Source: Branchiostoma floridae (Eukaryota; Chordata; Leptocardii; Amphioxiformes; Branchiostomatidae). From it: 64,000 nucleotides of DNA. Location of the stretch: positions 9,983,534 to 10,047,533 of the forward strand of contig NC_049990.1 in NCBI RefSeq assembly GCF_000003815.2, written 5' to 3'. The notes beneath the pieces are model-generated. The model was given only the letters and a program-made list of their open reading frames with translations. It searched no databases and was not told the origin of the DNA. The translations under genes were made by a program, and so were the position numbers. Shown here in pieces: positions 36,001 through 51,000 of this stretch (within the stretch, counting starts at the first letter, position 1; each line of letters begins with the position of its first letter).

Positions 36001-39000
36001 ACATACATGAGACTGTTAGTCTAATAAGAGTCAAATCAAACAGAAGTTGACTAAAGAGAGATTTTGTAGTGTACTGCAGCAGTGGTTAGTACACCTAGTA
36101 CAGGGTAGGGGTCACAGCATGCCAAAATCAAACTCAACTGCCTCCTACCATAGAGGTACACTGTACCGCCCAGCCGAGGAGCAAGAGGCCAAGAGGGAGG
36201 AAAGAACATCATAGATTATAAGCTGCAGCCTTTCATTCAAGTGTACAGAATAGATCATGAGTCGACAATGGTCACATCTAATTTTGAACACATGTATGTG
36301 TACTAAAGTCCAGTTACTGTAAGTTTGACTCAAACCAATCTACAACAGTCTGTACTATCATAAAACTTGTCATAGAAAAGAAATACAAACAAGTCATGTA
36401 TCATAATGACTATCTTTAAGTTGTATTGTACTTTCAACTAGTTGAAATAAAGGCTTAGAGTTACGTATATTTTACAAAGTTAACATAACTAGTGTCTTCT
36501 TAATAAAAGGTGACCAGTCATTGGCTATTAACAGCAGCACTGGCTTTGAGCTCATTGCCTAGACTCTACAGAAAAATGAGGGACTGCCAAAGTATGGTGC
36601 CATATAGAAACAAGCCTCACTCCTTTCAAAACACTCTTGGTGCATTACTCTTTTACTGTCACTGGCATCATGGTTTCACACTGAATTCTCTTCATTTCCA
36701 TCACTGTTCAATAATATCAATACAAAACGTAAATCAGTCATCATTTTCCTGTGATCACAAAAGGTCATTTACCATCATTTTCAGGATTGTACATGTTTAA
36801 GGTTTTGCAATGAAAACGTCATAAATAGATATAGGAATCTTAAAAAGTGAAACTGAGTCTGCCTACCTTCCAATTTCTCCAAGCGGTCCCTGTGTGTAAG
36901 AAAGAAGGAGTGTATCCTCTCCATTTCCCTGTCTGAGTCAATGTCCAACTTGATATCTGTAGGTACACCCCTGCAAAATGAAGGATTAAAAGATGATATT
37001 AAGATAGATTAGACAACACCCATTGAAATTCACTGTTATTTTAAACTTAGAAACAGTAATGCTGAACAGAAATAATATTAAAACAGAGTCTCTGCAAAGA
37101 TTGTGCACCTACTGTATAAAGCTTGCTATACACATTCATAGAACGTACACTGGGATCCTGTTCATAACAGGATTCATGAAGCAGTATTTTCTCAATAAAG
37201 TCCTTGCTTTCTGTGTAGCTTTTGTATTAACATGTATCATATGAGGATGAGTGAGTGAGTGAGATTGTATTAACAAATTGTGCGAAAAACTGGCAAAATG
37301 GTCAATGATACCTACCCAGTAACAGGGGTGCAGCCTGTTGCATTTTCGTTTCCTTCTTTGCAGCTGTTTTGAGAAACAACATGTCTTACATGTGAGTATT
37401 AGAATATACAATACCAGTCCTGTAAAAATGGAGATAATTCAATCATCAAGCTTAATTTATAAGTTTTCATGTCTTCAAGACGGGTACTTTTGTAACCTGT
37501 GTTTTACCTAGACTTCAACATAACTGTGATGAGATGGGACGGGGTCACTGATAAAGACTTAGTTTGGCCCGCTAGTGACCTAGATAGACTGGAGATAGAG
37601 ACCAGAGCTTCACTCGAGGGTTGTGAGAGCCAGGGGAAGGTCTAGCCCTGAGTCACTAGTACTGGATTTAGTAGGATTTCATGGATTAAAGAAGTTCAAG
37701 AGTACACTTCAGTCTCGCGCCTCCTGACAATAACATTTAATATACTGTTACAGTAGCAGATAAGCAATATCAAAAATCAACCAGTAATAGCTATAAAGAA
37801 GATGCTAGGAGTACGTTGTATCATTGAAGCAGTAGACAACACCTACCATAACCAGTGACAGTTGACATAGGCAGCAGGATGGTAGGTCTTCAACCTTTTT
37901 TTGTTACACTGGCTCACTTTGTTCAAAATGTCAATCCTGTTGAATGAAATAACAATGTTCGTTTAGTTTTAGGATACTGAGAAGCTTCTCTTCCACTGGT
38001 CATGAACAGAAGAAACCAAATACAAACTTAGGAAAGCTCTTGTTTCATCTACAAAATTTAATGAAGTACATGTACAGTGAATCACAGCCTATGACTGCAT
38101 AAAAACTTAAAGTAGCAAAGAAGATGTCTATGGAATCAAAATGGTCTGTGTACCATTCTTTGGCTTCTACACAGTTGTTTGCCTGGATGTACAAGGCTCG
38201 CTGGGGTTGCACTACCTGGAACATCTGCAAAGTAAAATACATAATTCAAATTATGCCTGCAGTGACTTCAATTCCTTTTCTATGCAGGATAGAATATTAG
38301 ATGACGTAAATCAGACCAAAATTTCTAATCCTACAAACAAACTTTCCAACAAAACAACTATCCCAACTAGAACATTCACTGACTTGGTCTTTCATCTTTA
38401 TTTGTGATATCAACAATCAACAGAGCAGATATCATAAATTGTATCATGATGTGTACATTTATATAATAGTATGTGCATAATATATGTCATATCATACAGT
38501 ATTTAAAGGCTACTCAATCAATTGATCATTATGATTCCTACATTTTTCATCTTGAAGGACTCTTCTTGTAAGCTTTCTACTGCAAGGATGTCTTCCACAG
38601 GAATCTTACAGAGAGGAGGCTCCCCTGGTAAAAAAAATGAAACAAGTCAAACCTTCTTCGGCACAGTTTGGGCTTTTAAAGCAATGGTTAGTGTGTTGGT
38701 TTTCAGTTAGAAGTGGAGGCTGTGAAGGGGAGAGTTTGTATACTGAACATGCAGGTGATAACACATGACCTGTTCAGTGTGCAAGTTACACATGTCAGTC
38801 ATACAACATCCATGGACCAAGTTACGTGTACATTATTAGGTTGTCAGTGAGCTTTTCCTATAAACACCAGTGTACAGGAAACAAGTAATTTGTGAAAAAA
38901 CACCGGGAACTACAGAAGTCTAATCAAATCAAAGCATGTTTCACATTTTGTTTCTGAATATACAGAATGTCAAAGAGCATGCATCTCACCTTCCTTTTGT

Positions 39001-42000
39001 TTTAATCTTAGTTTGTATACTAGACATCTAATCATAGTTTTAAAATTCCCAGTGCCTTCCCAACTTTGGATTTACCAATGTTTAGTAGGGTGAAGAACAA
39101 CATTTAACTTCTGACCCAAAGACTGTTGACAGCATGCACATTCCTGTGGAGTTAATCTGAGGTTAGGTATCATGGTAGAGATTGCAACCTAGCAGTAGAG
39201 ATCATGATTGAAGCCTGTCTTTTCAAGGAATATCCTTAACTTAAGGCTTAACTTTTATAGACTCCAATCGAGATCTATACTGTCAGAATTTAAGATCTGT
39301 GAGATTGCAATCTCTACCCTGACATTAGGTGAGTTCTACCACGTGAGGTGAGAAAATCTCTGACACCATGCAGATTCCTGTGGAGTTTAACATTGGGGTT
39401 AGGATGGGTGAGCTATCATTACATGAGGCTCACTTTAGATACGGTGATGTGGGGTGTGACGGACGTGTTAGCTTGGTTACACCAATTCACTCAGTTGTTC
39501 TTGGATACATTTAAATATACAAATAAGACCTAAGACACTTTAGGTACAGAAAACAGACTTTCCAAACATATTTTTAAAAAACAGGCCTAGGATCACTGAC
39601 AGTTGATAGTTCTACAGCAAAAGTGAAACTTCTTTTTTTTTCTGCTTTCTACTTTGTATATTTTGAGATATAGCCAAAAAGTTATCCAAAAAAGGAGCAT
39701 TTATGTAAAAGTATAGATTTGTTGCCCATAAATTAAGCAAACTGGTCCAATAACAGTTAAGTGAATTGGTGTAGCATTAGGGGCTTGTTGGACATGAAGG
39801 GTGCTACAGTTCGGTCCCATACCCAGCAGGATTCTAGTGCAGCCTGTTCGTCTCAGGCGATAAGCTGTGCCCAGATTTCTCTCCAGCTCTGAAAAGGAAA
39901 TTAACTAGTAGCAAAATCAAAGGATAGGAGGACAGCAAGAAATAAAGTAACTCATAACAGCATATAGCGCAAAAGGTTCAAACAAAAGGTGAAATAAAAA
40001 ACTTTTTAACATACACATTGACAACATAATATAGATACTGTGCTTTTATTGGCAGCAAATAGCAACTAACAGAAAACATAACATACCCATACAACTATGT
40101 GAACAGCTGTTGTTTTAGAAAATTTCAAACAAATTGAATAATACATGTATAAATCACCCAAATCTATCCATTTATTGGAACATTCATCTTGTCAACTTAA
40201 CATTTGGAAGCCATTGTCTGCTAAACAGATAGATGGATAAATTCCCGAAGCATGAAACAAAGCGCACACACACCTTTTGACTTGGCGTAAGTGAGGTCCT
40301 TATTGGTAAGACAGAACCATCTTCTCTTGAAGTTCTTCAGCCCAAACCTCGTCCTACCCTGTGCTCTCTTGATCATCAAGCTGTCAACAATATCACAACT
40401 TAAGTTAAAAGTCTTTGCAAAACTGATACTTGTTGCTATCTCCTACACATATTATGAGAAGCTGTTTAAATTAGCATGTAAAAACTTAACTCAGGCTATT
40501 AACTAACATCCATAAGTTAAAATAATTAGTTGAAATCTTAAGAGTTCTGTCATTAGTTATAGATCATGTACTCCAAACAATTCTTACCTTTCCTTTAAGA
40601 CAACAGGTGTGTCTATACTTCTTGAGTGTGGCCGGCCAGTGGAGGAAATTACATCAAGGAACTGGAAAAGACGATTTGTATTTGTATTGTATTCATTGAC
40701 AATGAAAACTGTGTTAAAAGCAAAGAAGTCAATTTGCAACTTAGCGATAATGCAGATTGTCATGCTTTATTTCGAATTTTATACCTTTGTCAAAAAAGGA
40801 CATAAGTCAAACTCCTACGAGTTTTGAACAAAGGATTGTAGAAATCTAATTTGTTCATGACTTACTGTTTTGACTGCATCTGAGTATTCCTTCTTAGCAA
40901 AGCAATCGTAGATATTGGACATGTAGGCCTCCTTCAGACCGGGGCTTACCTAGGAAACAAATCAATTCAGATTCACGAGAATTCCAAACATTCTATAACA
41001 TTTCGATGTGCTTCATGTGTTCTTCTTTATGTGGTTGCATTACGAAGACATGAACAATAGCAATAATGAGCAAATTCCATCTTGTTGCTGTAATTACAAC
41101 TTATACAAGTGAAAATATTGTTTAACCATAACCAATGCACTGGATGTCAAAGTCAAAAGAAAGAAAAAGCAATGCATACATGAAAAAATACCTACAGGCA
41201 TCTTTTTGTACATTTATTTCACAGAATAATGCCTCTTAGTCTTATTGTCTTAACCATCAGACAAGGTAACAGTCCAGACAAACATGTCACCTGAGAAATA
41301 TCTTGAAGTAAATTAGTTCATATCTACTTCTTTACTTACAGAGGAAGAGTTGGCCAGGTTTCCCAGGCTCTGGATTGTCTTGGAAATCAGTGTCAGTGTT
41401 CTGGCGGTGGTGGGGTCCTAAACAACAACAAACAGTCAAAATTATAAAATGCAAGCTTTATAAATATATAAATAATCATATAACCAAAGAAAATAAAGAA
41501 AATTTACTACTATTTGATTCACAACTTCAAACTTCAAAGAAGTTGATTCAAAATTCAACTTCTTTTTGAAGAATGGCACAGTTTTATTATCAAAACTATA
41601 TTATGAATGGGAAGACTTACTGGGTGTTCTTCCCGTAGCTGGAACAACCTTGGCCCCAGGATGGCAGGAGCGAAAAGTCTCAGAAACACAAACCCGCTGA
41701 CTGCCGTGTATCGTACATCATTCACATCTGTGCAAAAAGGTTGAGTGGAGATTAGGTATGCTTGTATATTGTACAATGTATATGTATTTCATAGCCTCTA
41801 AACCTGCCTGAGACACATAAGTTTTGTACTTGATGCTGGTAGCATAGCACACAAGCTTAAGGTGGCTTACATTTTGCCAGTCAAATAGTATTTATTTCTG
41901 ATCATTTCTGACTTAAAACCTGTACAGCTCTACATAAGGACCACCTGGCTAATGTACCAACTTTTGGGCCATTGGGGCCCCCCTCTGATTTTTTCCATTG

Positions 42001-45000
42001 ACACAAGCATTTAATCTATAGTGCAATGTACCTGTTCACATGGACCAGATTTTATTTGTCCCAAGTGGTCTTTTTGGGCAGGTTTGGAATCTGTAGTGAC
42101 TACATGTCCACAAGGACCAGATTTCATTTACCCAGAGTGGTCTTTGTGGGCAAGTTTGGAATCTATAGTGACTACCTGTCCACATGGACCAGATTTTATT
42201 TGTCCCAAATGTGTTTTTTTTTCAGGTTTGACAAGAGACCTTTTACCTGGGAAGTGGCGAATAGCCGACTCCTTCAAAGTGAAGAAGACTTCAGACATGA
42301 TGGTAGGGCACAGTCGCGCAGATTCTGTGATCGATTTGAACATTCTCTCAACGTATACTCTCAGGTTTTCCTGCAAACAAATGCAAAGAAAAGCTTAACT
42401 AACTTTGAGACCAAAACCTCTCTTTTATAGTTTTTTGTAAAAGCAGAAATCACAAGTTTGTGTTGACACAGCAATTAAACTTCTCTAAAACCACAAAAAT
42501 AAAGACAGTTGTTTTAAAAGATAACATATTGCTGGAAAAGTTACCAAGTTGATCTGAAGATTTTCCCCTTCCTTGACTCTAGTGGCATCTATTTCACATG
42601 GCTTGTGGTCTTCACACACCTGCAGTTAAGAAAACATTAATTAAATATACTTGTTGAATATCACCTTATAAGACTTCACACACTAAAAACCCCCTGTATC
42701 TTGTTCATGTGTAGATGACCAATCTATTTGGAAAGGCTATCACAATGCTTACACATGCATAAAAAAAAGCAAGAAAGCAGCTCAAGAAAGGAAAGCCATA
42801 ATTGTATGTCTCATGACCACAGAATCCAGGTGCTTAAAATGCCATTCTTCTTTCCTTTATTTCTTAAGAATGAACGGCATAGGCAAAGAACTCTAGGCTT
42901 ACATCATCAATGTGTTTTTTGATAGTGAGGTGAAGGTAGTGCATCCCTGTTAGCTTCATGACTTCATCTACACACTTGGTCAGCAGCGAGTTCCCTCGGA
43001 ACAGGGTGTTGGGATCCCTGTCGACAGTAAGAAATCTTTCATTTTGCAACAATTAAAACATAAATGGCTTAGAGTAATGTATTTCAACATAGCTAAAACA
43101 AACTTAGCAGCCCTAGTATGTACAGAATAAAATCTATGACTTTGTATTTTGTATTTATTTACGGTTGACAAGTACACATACATTGAATAGAGAATTGCTC
43201 ATTGATCACTTTTTGTTTGTTGCCAATATGGATCTGCAGCAGTATGCAGTACTACAAAAGTCCAACAGGAGGCTCTACTGCACAAGAACAAAAGTTTTTT
43301 GGGCAAAGCCCAACTCTATAGGCTACAAAAAATCATCAAACTATTCGTAATTTTTTTTTAGCTATACTATGTCTACCAAACTATTACTATTAGGGTATCA
43401 AAACAAAACCAGTTTGACTGGGACGGAATTAAAAACCTACGTCATCTTAGCAACTTCCCGGTCAGCAAGGGCCGAGATGAGAGGCAGTAGGGTGCCATGA
43501 TGCAGGAATAGTCTGACCAACGGTCTGGCAGCATCCTCCAACTTATCCTTCATCACTTCTCCATAGATGTTAACTGCACTGGAGGACAAGGGCTACACCA
43601 AACAATGGTAAACAATGTTATATAACAAACAAGATTTTAAACAGGGTTTGATTGGAATACTTTTTAGCACTCAGTAACTGTAGTAAAACTTAAGGAGGCT
43701 AAGGGTAAGGATGAAGTCATCAGGTGCCAGAAATAATTTTTACGGAAAATATCATATCCTGTTTGATCACACTGAAATATACATAATTCGCAATAGAGAA
43801 GCACCTGACCACCTGTGAGAATATTACACCATATCTACCATAACAGCTGAGCAAGCCATCCAGATTAAATAATGGCATTGACTTGACTTAAACAGCCCTA
43901 CTTCTTACTTATTTGATTAAAAAAAGGTTAGCAAGTTCTTACAAAGCAATAACCATTGGTACTGATATCTGTTTTTAGTCACTGTAACTTAATTGAACAA
44001 GTACAAGACAACATCAACAACCAATGTTACCATAATGATTACAAGACTAAGGTCTCGATGCTTTTTTAAGTCTTCAAAATTTGGCGACCATAGCATTATC
44101 CCTCTTACCAAGAGTACTATCCTAATTAGTTTACTGGGGCTACCATACACTCCTCTAACCAACAGGTAGGGGACAGTATGGGAGCCGAGGTTACATCAAC
44201 TAGGATGGTACCCAGACTATGATCCCTCAACCATTTACCCACAAACATGAGACAACTGTACAAGCCACCTTTACGAGCACATTGACCACACACCGGCACC
44301 AGAAACACCCAGATAACTTCTAACTTACCGTGGCTGTCTCACTCCTGTACCAACTTGGAAGAGACGGGACAACAACAATATCACAACAGGCAACAATGTC
44401 AAGTTAGGCAAAACTGTTGAGCAATGGATGTACTGTATGGGAGTTTAAAGCATTTTCATTTGATGATTCAAGTTAATTGATATGATTAGTGATACATGCA
44501 AACAGACATGGTTAGTGCTATGGTCATGACAGGATGTGCAACGGTCAGTGTTTACAAGACTTACAACACGGCTATACGTTCACATGTCTAACATATATTT
44601 CTAGCCATATTTCAGGAATTTATTTACAAGTATGTGTGATGCAAGCAGTTAGAAACATTCTTCAAAAAGTAAGTTCTGTTAAGCACATGGATTTTAATTC
44701 ACATGCAAATGACGACTGTATGCAAGAAATACACTTATATCGAGAGTTAAAAGTACCCCATGCTGCACTTGCACAGTTAATACTATAACGGTTCGGTAGA
44801 GAACTCTGCAGTCTACTTACATCTACATCTGGAGATTTTAGCAGCAGGTTGCAGAGAGAGTCGTAGTAGTGGGAAGGGAAGATGTGGTCCTCTGTGTAGT
44901 TGATGTTGAGCCGAAGAGAACCCTGGCACGGCTTGCTTGGTCGGGTGCTGTCTCGGGGCTGGAGCAGGTACCTAACAAACAAACAAATAAACAAACAAAC

Positions 45001-48000
45001 AATAAGCACCTTAATAGAAATGATTGAAAATACAGGGATCATAACTTAGAGCAATGTATCCAAATTTCATTGCAAAAACTCATGTTTCTCTTTCTTTTAG
45101 AAAAGAAAGAAAAATCTTTACAAAATCTAATCAAGTGCAAATTACAAATAATCTGGAACATTTTTTCTAATGTTATTCCATGTATTTTTTCATCTCTGAT
45201 TTGTTTCGAATAAATTTTCTTCAAATATCATCATTACAGCTCTAATAATTTGAGAAGGAAAAATTAAATGCTTTCATGCTGTTGTACTTTTACTCTTCTT
45301 CTTGAAGTTCTGAAAACCTGCACTCACCATGCCTTGTGCAGCTTCTGTGGCCTGGTCATGTCCAAAGTACTTAAAGGAATCTTAACTTCGCCAAGGAATA
45401 CATCTGCAAACTTGTAGTAGTTGCTGGAGTGCCAAAGGCTAACCCTGTACATGGTACAAGAAACACAAGAAGTATTAGATACATACACAGACAAGTAATC
45501 CTACAAGCTAAGTTTGCTACTGGCAAGAGTTCAGTAAGGCACACAAGAACATTGAAATGCATTGTAGACGTGTATGATAAGAATACTATTATTGCAGTAC
45601 ATGGTCTGGCAGCTAGGTGGCATTGTTTACATTGCAAACTTTCTTGTTGAGAGAACAAACCTGAGTTCTGTCTTGTCTATGTCTTCATCCACTATGCTGA
45701 ATCTGTTGTCCGGACTTGGACTTGGTCGGTTAAGCTATAAGGGTGTGTAAAAAACATCAATAGTCAAATCATGTACAAATATCATTTGTGCAACTAAATA
45801 TGTCTGAAGAAAAGAAGAAAACTCAAGATTTTGAACAGAATTCAACAGCAACCAACCTCAAAATAAAAAGTTTCATCAAAGTGAGGGTCTGTTGTCTTCT
45901 TTCGTACTTTGGTCTTCTTGTTTTCTGTTCTGTAAAGGATAAAAAATCAACTGCAATCAATCCAATTCTACATGAAACCTTCGAACCAAAATGTCATCAA
46001 ACCAAGTAACATTAACATTGTAGACTCACTAAAGCCTATAGCGCAATAAATCATTTAAGTGAGATAGATATGCAAAACTCATTATACACATTTGACCACA
46101 AGATTGAACTTTTAAGAAAATCATATGAGAATCTTCTCACCTATTTGGTGTACAGAATGTAACATTTGCATAGGGATCGCAACAGCCATTGATGATGGCC
46201 AGGCCACTACATTCTAAAACTCTGCAACAAGAATAAATGTAGTTTGATTAGTATTCACACCTATTCAAATATTTGTCAAATTCATACAACAAACTTCACA
46301 AGACAGACGACTAGACTAGACTGTCACAGTATAATTCTATTCATCTTATTAAGTTCAATTAAGATACAGCAACAGTCTTTGTTGATTTGGCAACACTTTC
46401 TGAAACATTTCACTACTAAGCAACCTCAACCCAACAACAATATACAGCGGTTGAGAGGAAACATTTTTACTTGTATCTCAGCTTGTTGGCAATTGACTAC
46501 TTTCCCTTTGTACCAAAATTGTTTTACGCTCTTGTCAATGTATGTGAAAAGACCACGCTCTAAATTTGTCATTTTTATCAGTATCAAAGATGCTAAGTTT
46601 AAAATTCACCTTGCTGAGACTTTGAAGACAGTTTTCCCCGCATCTTCCATAGTCTCTGTCAACTTGACTTCCACATGAACTTGTCCCTGTAGATAGAAAT
46701 GTGCAGGAAAGAGCTGAAACTCTCTTTTGTGGACCTCTACTTATTGAATTCAACTTAAAAGTTAAAGATACATGTAGTGTAATAGCATCCATTCTAAAAT
46801 ACACACTGTAAACAAACAATGCAAAAATATCTAACAGAGTGGAAAGCAGAATTAAACAAGTATACTTCAGGGCTTCTTATCAATATAAGAGGGGAGCAAG
46901 GCTGCAACTGACCCTGCCTCCCTTAGTACCCTGGGGAGCAGATCCTCTGAAAAGCTATAATTCAGATAGACCATGGATGCCACTAGGTCCAATGTGGCCA
47001 AAGTCTTTGACTGGACTTGTCTAACAGTAATTTTGCCCCTCATGATCTGGAAGTCTTAGAATGACCCATGTCAACTTCAAATTCTCAAAATCTTCAATCT
47101 CTGGAAAGGGAGCTCGAGGTTCATCCCCTGATTGACAGCTACACTCACTCACTATTCTCCTATTTTCATAGGAAGAAAATGTGAGTAGCAAAGGCAACAA
47201 TCTGACCTGTACTTCCGAGTCCTGGTCCACATGTGTGAGAGAGAACCAGTGGTCCTTGCCATGGTATCTGTTCAGTTCCTCCTTCCTGATGCAAGCCTTG
47301 CCCAAGCAACTGTCTCTTTTCAAGAGGTCTTTTTCATACAGGTAGAATGACAACACACGGAACGGTCTGGGGACCTCAAACTGGAACTCCTCTCCAAAGA
47401 AGGCACTGAAGATACAATGTAGAATACATCCATTGTTAATTGTGAACATATTTGTACAATTTGTGTTGATAATAAACTTCTGTTGAAATGGATAAGGATA
47501 TGATCAAGGTGGACTCTCATAATCATATGTGGTATTATTCATATTCAAAATTAGACAAAAAAAGAATAAATTGTTACACTTTCATCAAGCATGAAATACT
47601 ATTTCAAATCACCAGTGCACTACAGTAGCTTGTGCAATGTTATGGAACATTAAAATCAATTAGGCAAGGTTGATTTAATTATTGCAATATATTCTGCATT
47701 AAATATCTTCAGCTCTTTTCTACTTGGTAGATGGTATATATACATATATATATATATATATATCAGGGCTCTAGCCAGCGTCCGTTTTTCCGTCAATTGA
47801 CGGAAATGTGCTGCGTCTGACGGAAAAATTTTAAAACCAATCCGTCAACCTTGACGGACAAAAATCCTTGGTGGAAGCTACAGGCGGCTTGGGGACGCTG
47901 TCCACGGCCGTAAAAGCCACACACTGTTTGTTTTGCTATTGTTATGATTGTTGACAATGTGTGTCGGTGCCCTTTCGCATACGATAATCTCATTAAAACC

Positions 48001-51000
48001 CGTTTTTCAAGGTCTCAGTTCAGTCCTTCTAATTAATTTTCGCGGTTTTCGCGACGATTGTAATTGGCTGACGGAAAAAAATTTCGAGCTGGCTAAAGCC
48101 CTGATATATATATATATATATATATATAATCTAAGTTCTGAAGTACTATACTGGTGAATAATGTTTCTTTTGTGAATGGTCTTCTGGAAGTATCTTTTTT
48201 CTCACCACAACATACTGTTAACATCATTTATATAAGTTGAAATATGTCCTACCTCTGTGCCCTTTCCACAGTTTTTGTTCTGACCACCTCTTCCTGGTCG
48301 AGGCTGACAGTACAGAAGGTGTCCCTGGTCCCCACTGGGCCTGTGTTGGCACCAAAGTTCTTTCCTTCCCCTAAAAAAACACATGAAGAGAAATACATCA
48401 GGCAACAGGTGGATTTCTGTCTGGATTTTTGTCCATACAGGCAATGGCATCCTAGCATCCTGTCAGCCAACCCACTCACCCCTTTCCTTTCCAACATGGA
48501 AAATGCTCTAGATGCCTTTACATGTACATGCTTTTTGTGGCACACTTCATCATAGCAGGACCTTTTGTTAATCATTGATTAAAACCATTGATTAAAATCA
48601 CTTTATATATATAAAACAACAAAATTTTGTTTGACTTTCAAACATGATAAATTTTGACAAATGTCAGTCTTTTCAATTGAAAGCTTTACATGAAGTAATC
48701 TCACATAGATTATGGTAACCCTCAAACTCAAAGAGACTTCTATCAGAATAAAATGATACTGCAGGAAACTGCACAACAATTGTTGCAACAAAGCACAAGA
48801 TCAAGGACTTTTAAGTTGTTAAGTAAAGTTGACTCTCCCCCTTCTTTACACACATCATCATAAGTAACTACTGATCTGTCACCATTGTATGGTAATCTAC
48901 TCCAATCAACCGACAAAGATGACAACACCAAAATAATCAATTGGTATTGAATTGTTGTTTGTATAGCACTGGCAATTCAATACACATGTCAAGCAAATAG
49001 ACCATAAACTTGTCAGCTATATGTTCTGAAGTACTATGAACAATGTTTCTATTGTGCATTTTCTTCTGGGATCTGGATGTATGTTCTTCTTACCATGCCA
49101 AGATGGTAAGTTACTAAGTGTGTCAAAGGTAGACATGCAAAAAACATATTAATATGTGATTGCTCCTGTGTTGGTTAGGTTCTACTACACACAACAAACC
49201 TGGAATCCAAGGTCATCTATCGTGTAAAGCACACTTCAGATCTAATCGAGATATATCTACTAGTATATCACTCATTACAAGCCTTGATTGTGATGATTAC
49301 TGGTGTAAGAAATATTTATGATAACAACATGGTTCAAAATACTTTTTCCTCCATGCATGGTTTTACTAGTACACAGGTCAACTTGGGTGAGGTCCAAAAT
49401 TACGAAGTATGGTAACATTGACAATTTTATAAACATAAAATGCATACACATTGGTGAAACAATGTCTGGTTGTCTAAGGAGGCTAGTCAAACACGATTGC
49501 ACTGTCTTAATCTACACTACCCAATATTTTTACAGTACGACGTATATGCAAATCAGGACACAAAAATTACAGCATTTGGGGCATTTCAAACACTGTCAAA
49601 TTCATAGTCTTTAACAGCCTTAAGAACGAGGTTATTCATGCATATGCTATGTATCCTTAACTGGCATAAGTCATGTCTTTGAAAGTGAACTGCGATTAGA
49701 TTCCAGGGTCTCCAAAGTACTACCCAAACATTCAGTCCAATGTCCAAAACCAATTACAAAGTTTTATCAAATATTTTGAATACAATGGTTGTCTGGTATA
49801 TACTCCAGACCCCCAACTTGGCAAGACTAATAAGGTATACTAAATGTGCTTGCTATCAAGAAACTGTGATACAATTGTAATTTGTGACCAATTACTACAA
49901 ACTAGAACACAAGTGTAGAAGGGCAGATAGCCATCTTGCTGTGTCCTACATTTATTGGGCACACTTTTCATGGTTCCCTCGCCTGGCATAATTCACAACA
50001 AAGTACTTGTGACAAGTCCTGCTGTGTTAAGGCTGGTGTCACCTCTATAGTGTAGCCTGCCACCTGCGTAGCAACAACCTAAAGCGGATGTCAACCCTAA
50101 GGCATCTTGGCAGACCACAACCCACAAAAGACAAACACTTCCCCAAAGGAAAAATCACCTGCTTTGAAGTGGAATGGAACTGTTCAAATCAGGAAATCAG
50201 ACCCACATAGCCACAGACCATTAGTGACCCTTTACATACAAGTTCAAGATGTTTTGACAAGACCATGGTAACATCACGGGCAGTTTAAAATAGCTTTCTG
50301 CTTGCTTTAAATACTACTACAATTCACAACACTGACTGTCAAGAAACGGTGTGCTGGTGACTTCATCTGAAACAGGCATGACTGGAAAACAAACAAGCCA
50401 AATGTCAGTTGTCACAGTAGGTTTACAGTGTAAGAGACCATACAAGAATGTAGGACAAGGGGGGAAGAGGCATTTCAAGCACATGGGATGGTTCTAAACT
50501 TTAAAAAAATAATTCTGAATTAAGCATAATAGCTCCTTTTTTGTAATGCATGAAAAGGTTTCCCTCGAAAAAGACAGTGATAAAACATGTTTAGCCCACT
50601 GCTGAAATGGGTACTGTGCTTGCCTTCAACTGGTATAATAACAAAACTTGCATTTTTGACAACTGGAATTTCAAATAATTCCATAATTCATTTTTCAGGA
50701 CCAATACTTACTAGTATCAAATTGCATGAAATTGGCTTATCATTGAGGTACATATGTATGGTTTAAGCAACATCCTCTTTTAATTCTTAGCTTAGTCTTT
50801 TTGCAAAAGTTCCTGCTAGTCATCCAGCAGAGCTGTAGTGTAAATATCGCATCATGAAAATATATGACCTTAAAATGATACAAGCTATCATACAACATAT
50901 CATGTAACTGAGACATAGGAGCATCCTTTCTCCATGATCATCTCAGCTTCTAATAATATCTTAATATATGTTATAAAGAGAATATGATGCCTTGGATGCC

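Noticed and set aside
44331-44350. Short exon-like piece with donor in the RASA3-type intron
   Set aside because: The exons at 44821-44971 and 43441-43592 already join in phase and give the expected family sequence (SPDVD then [13 protein letters not shown]).
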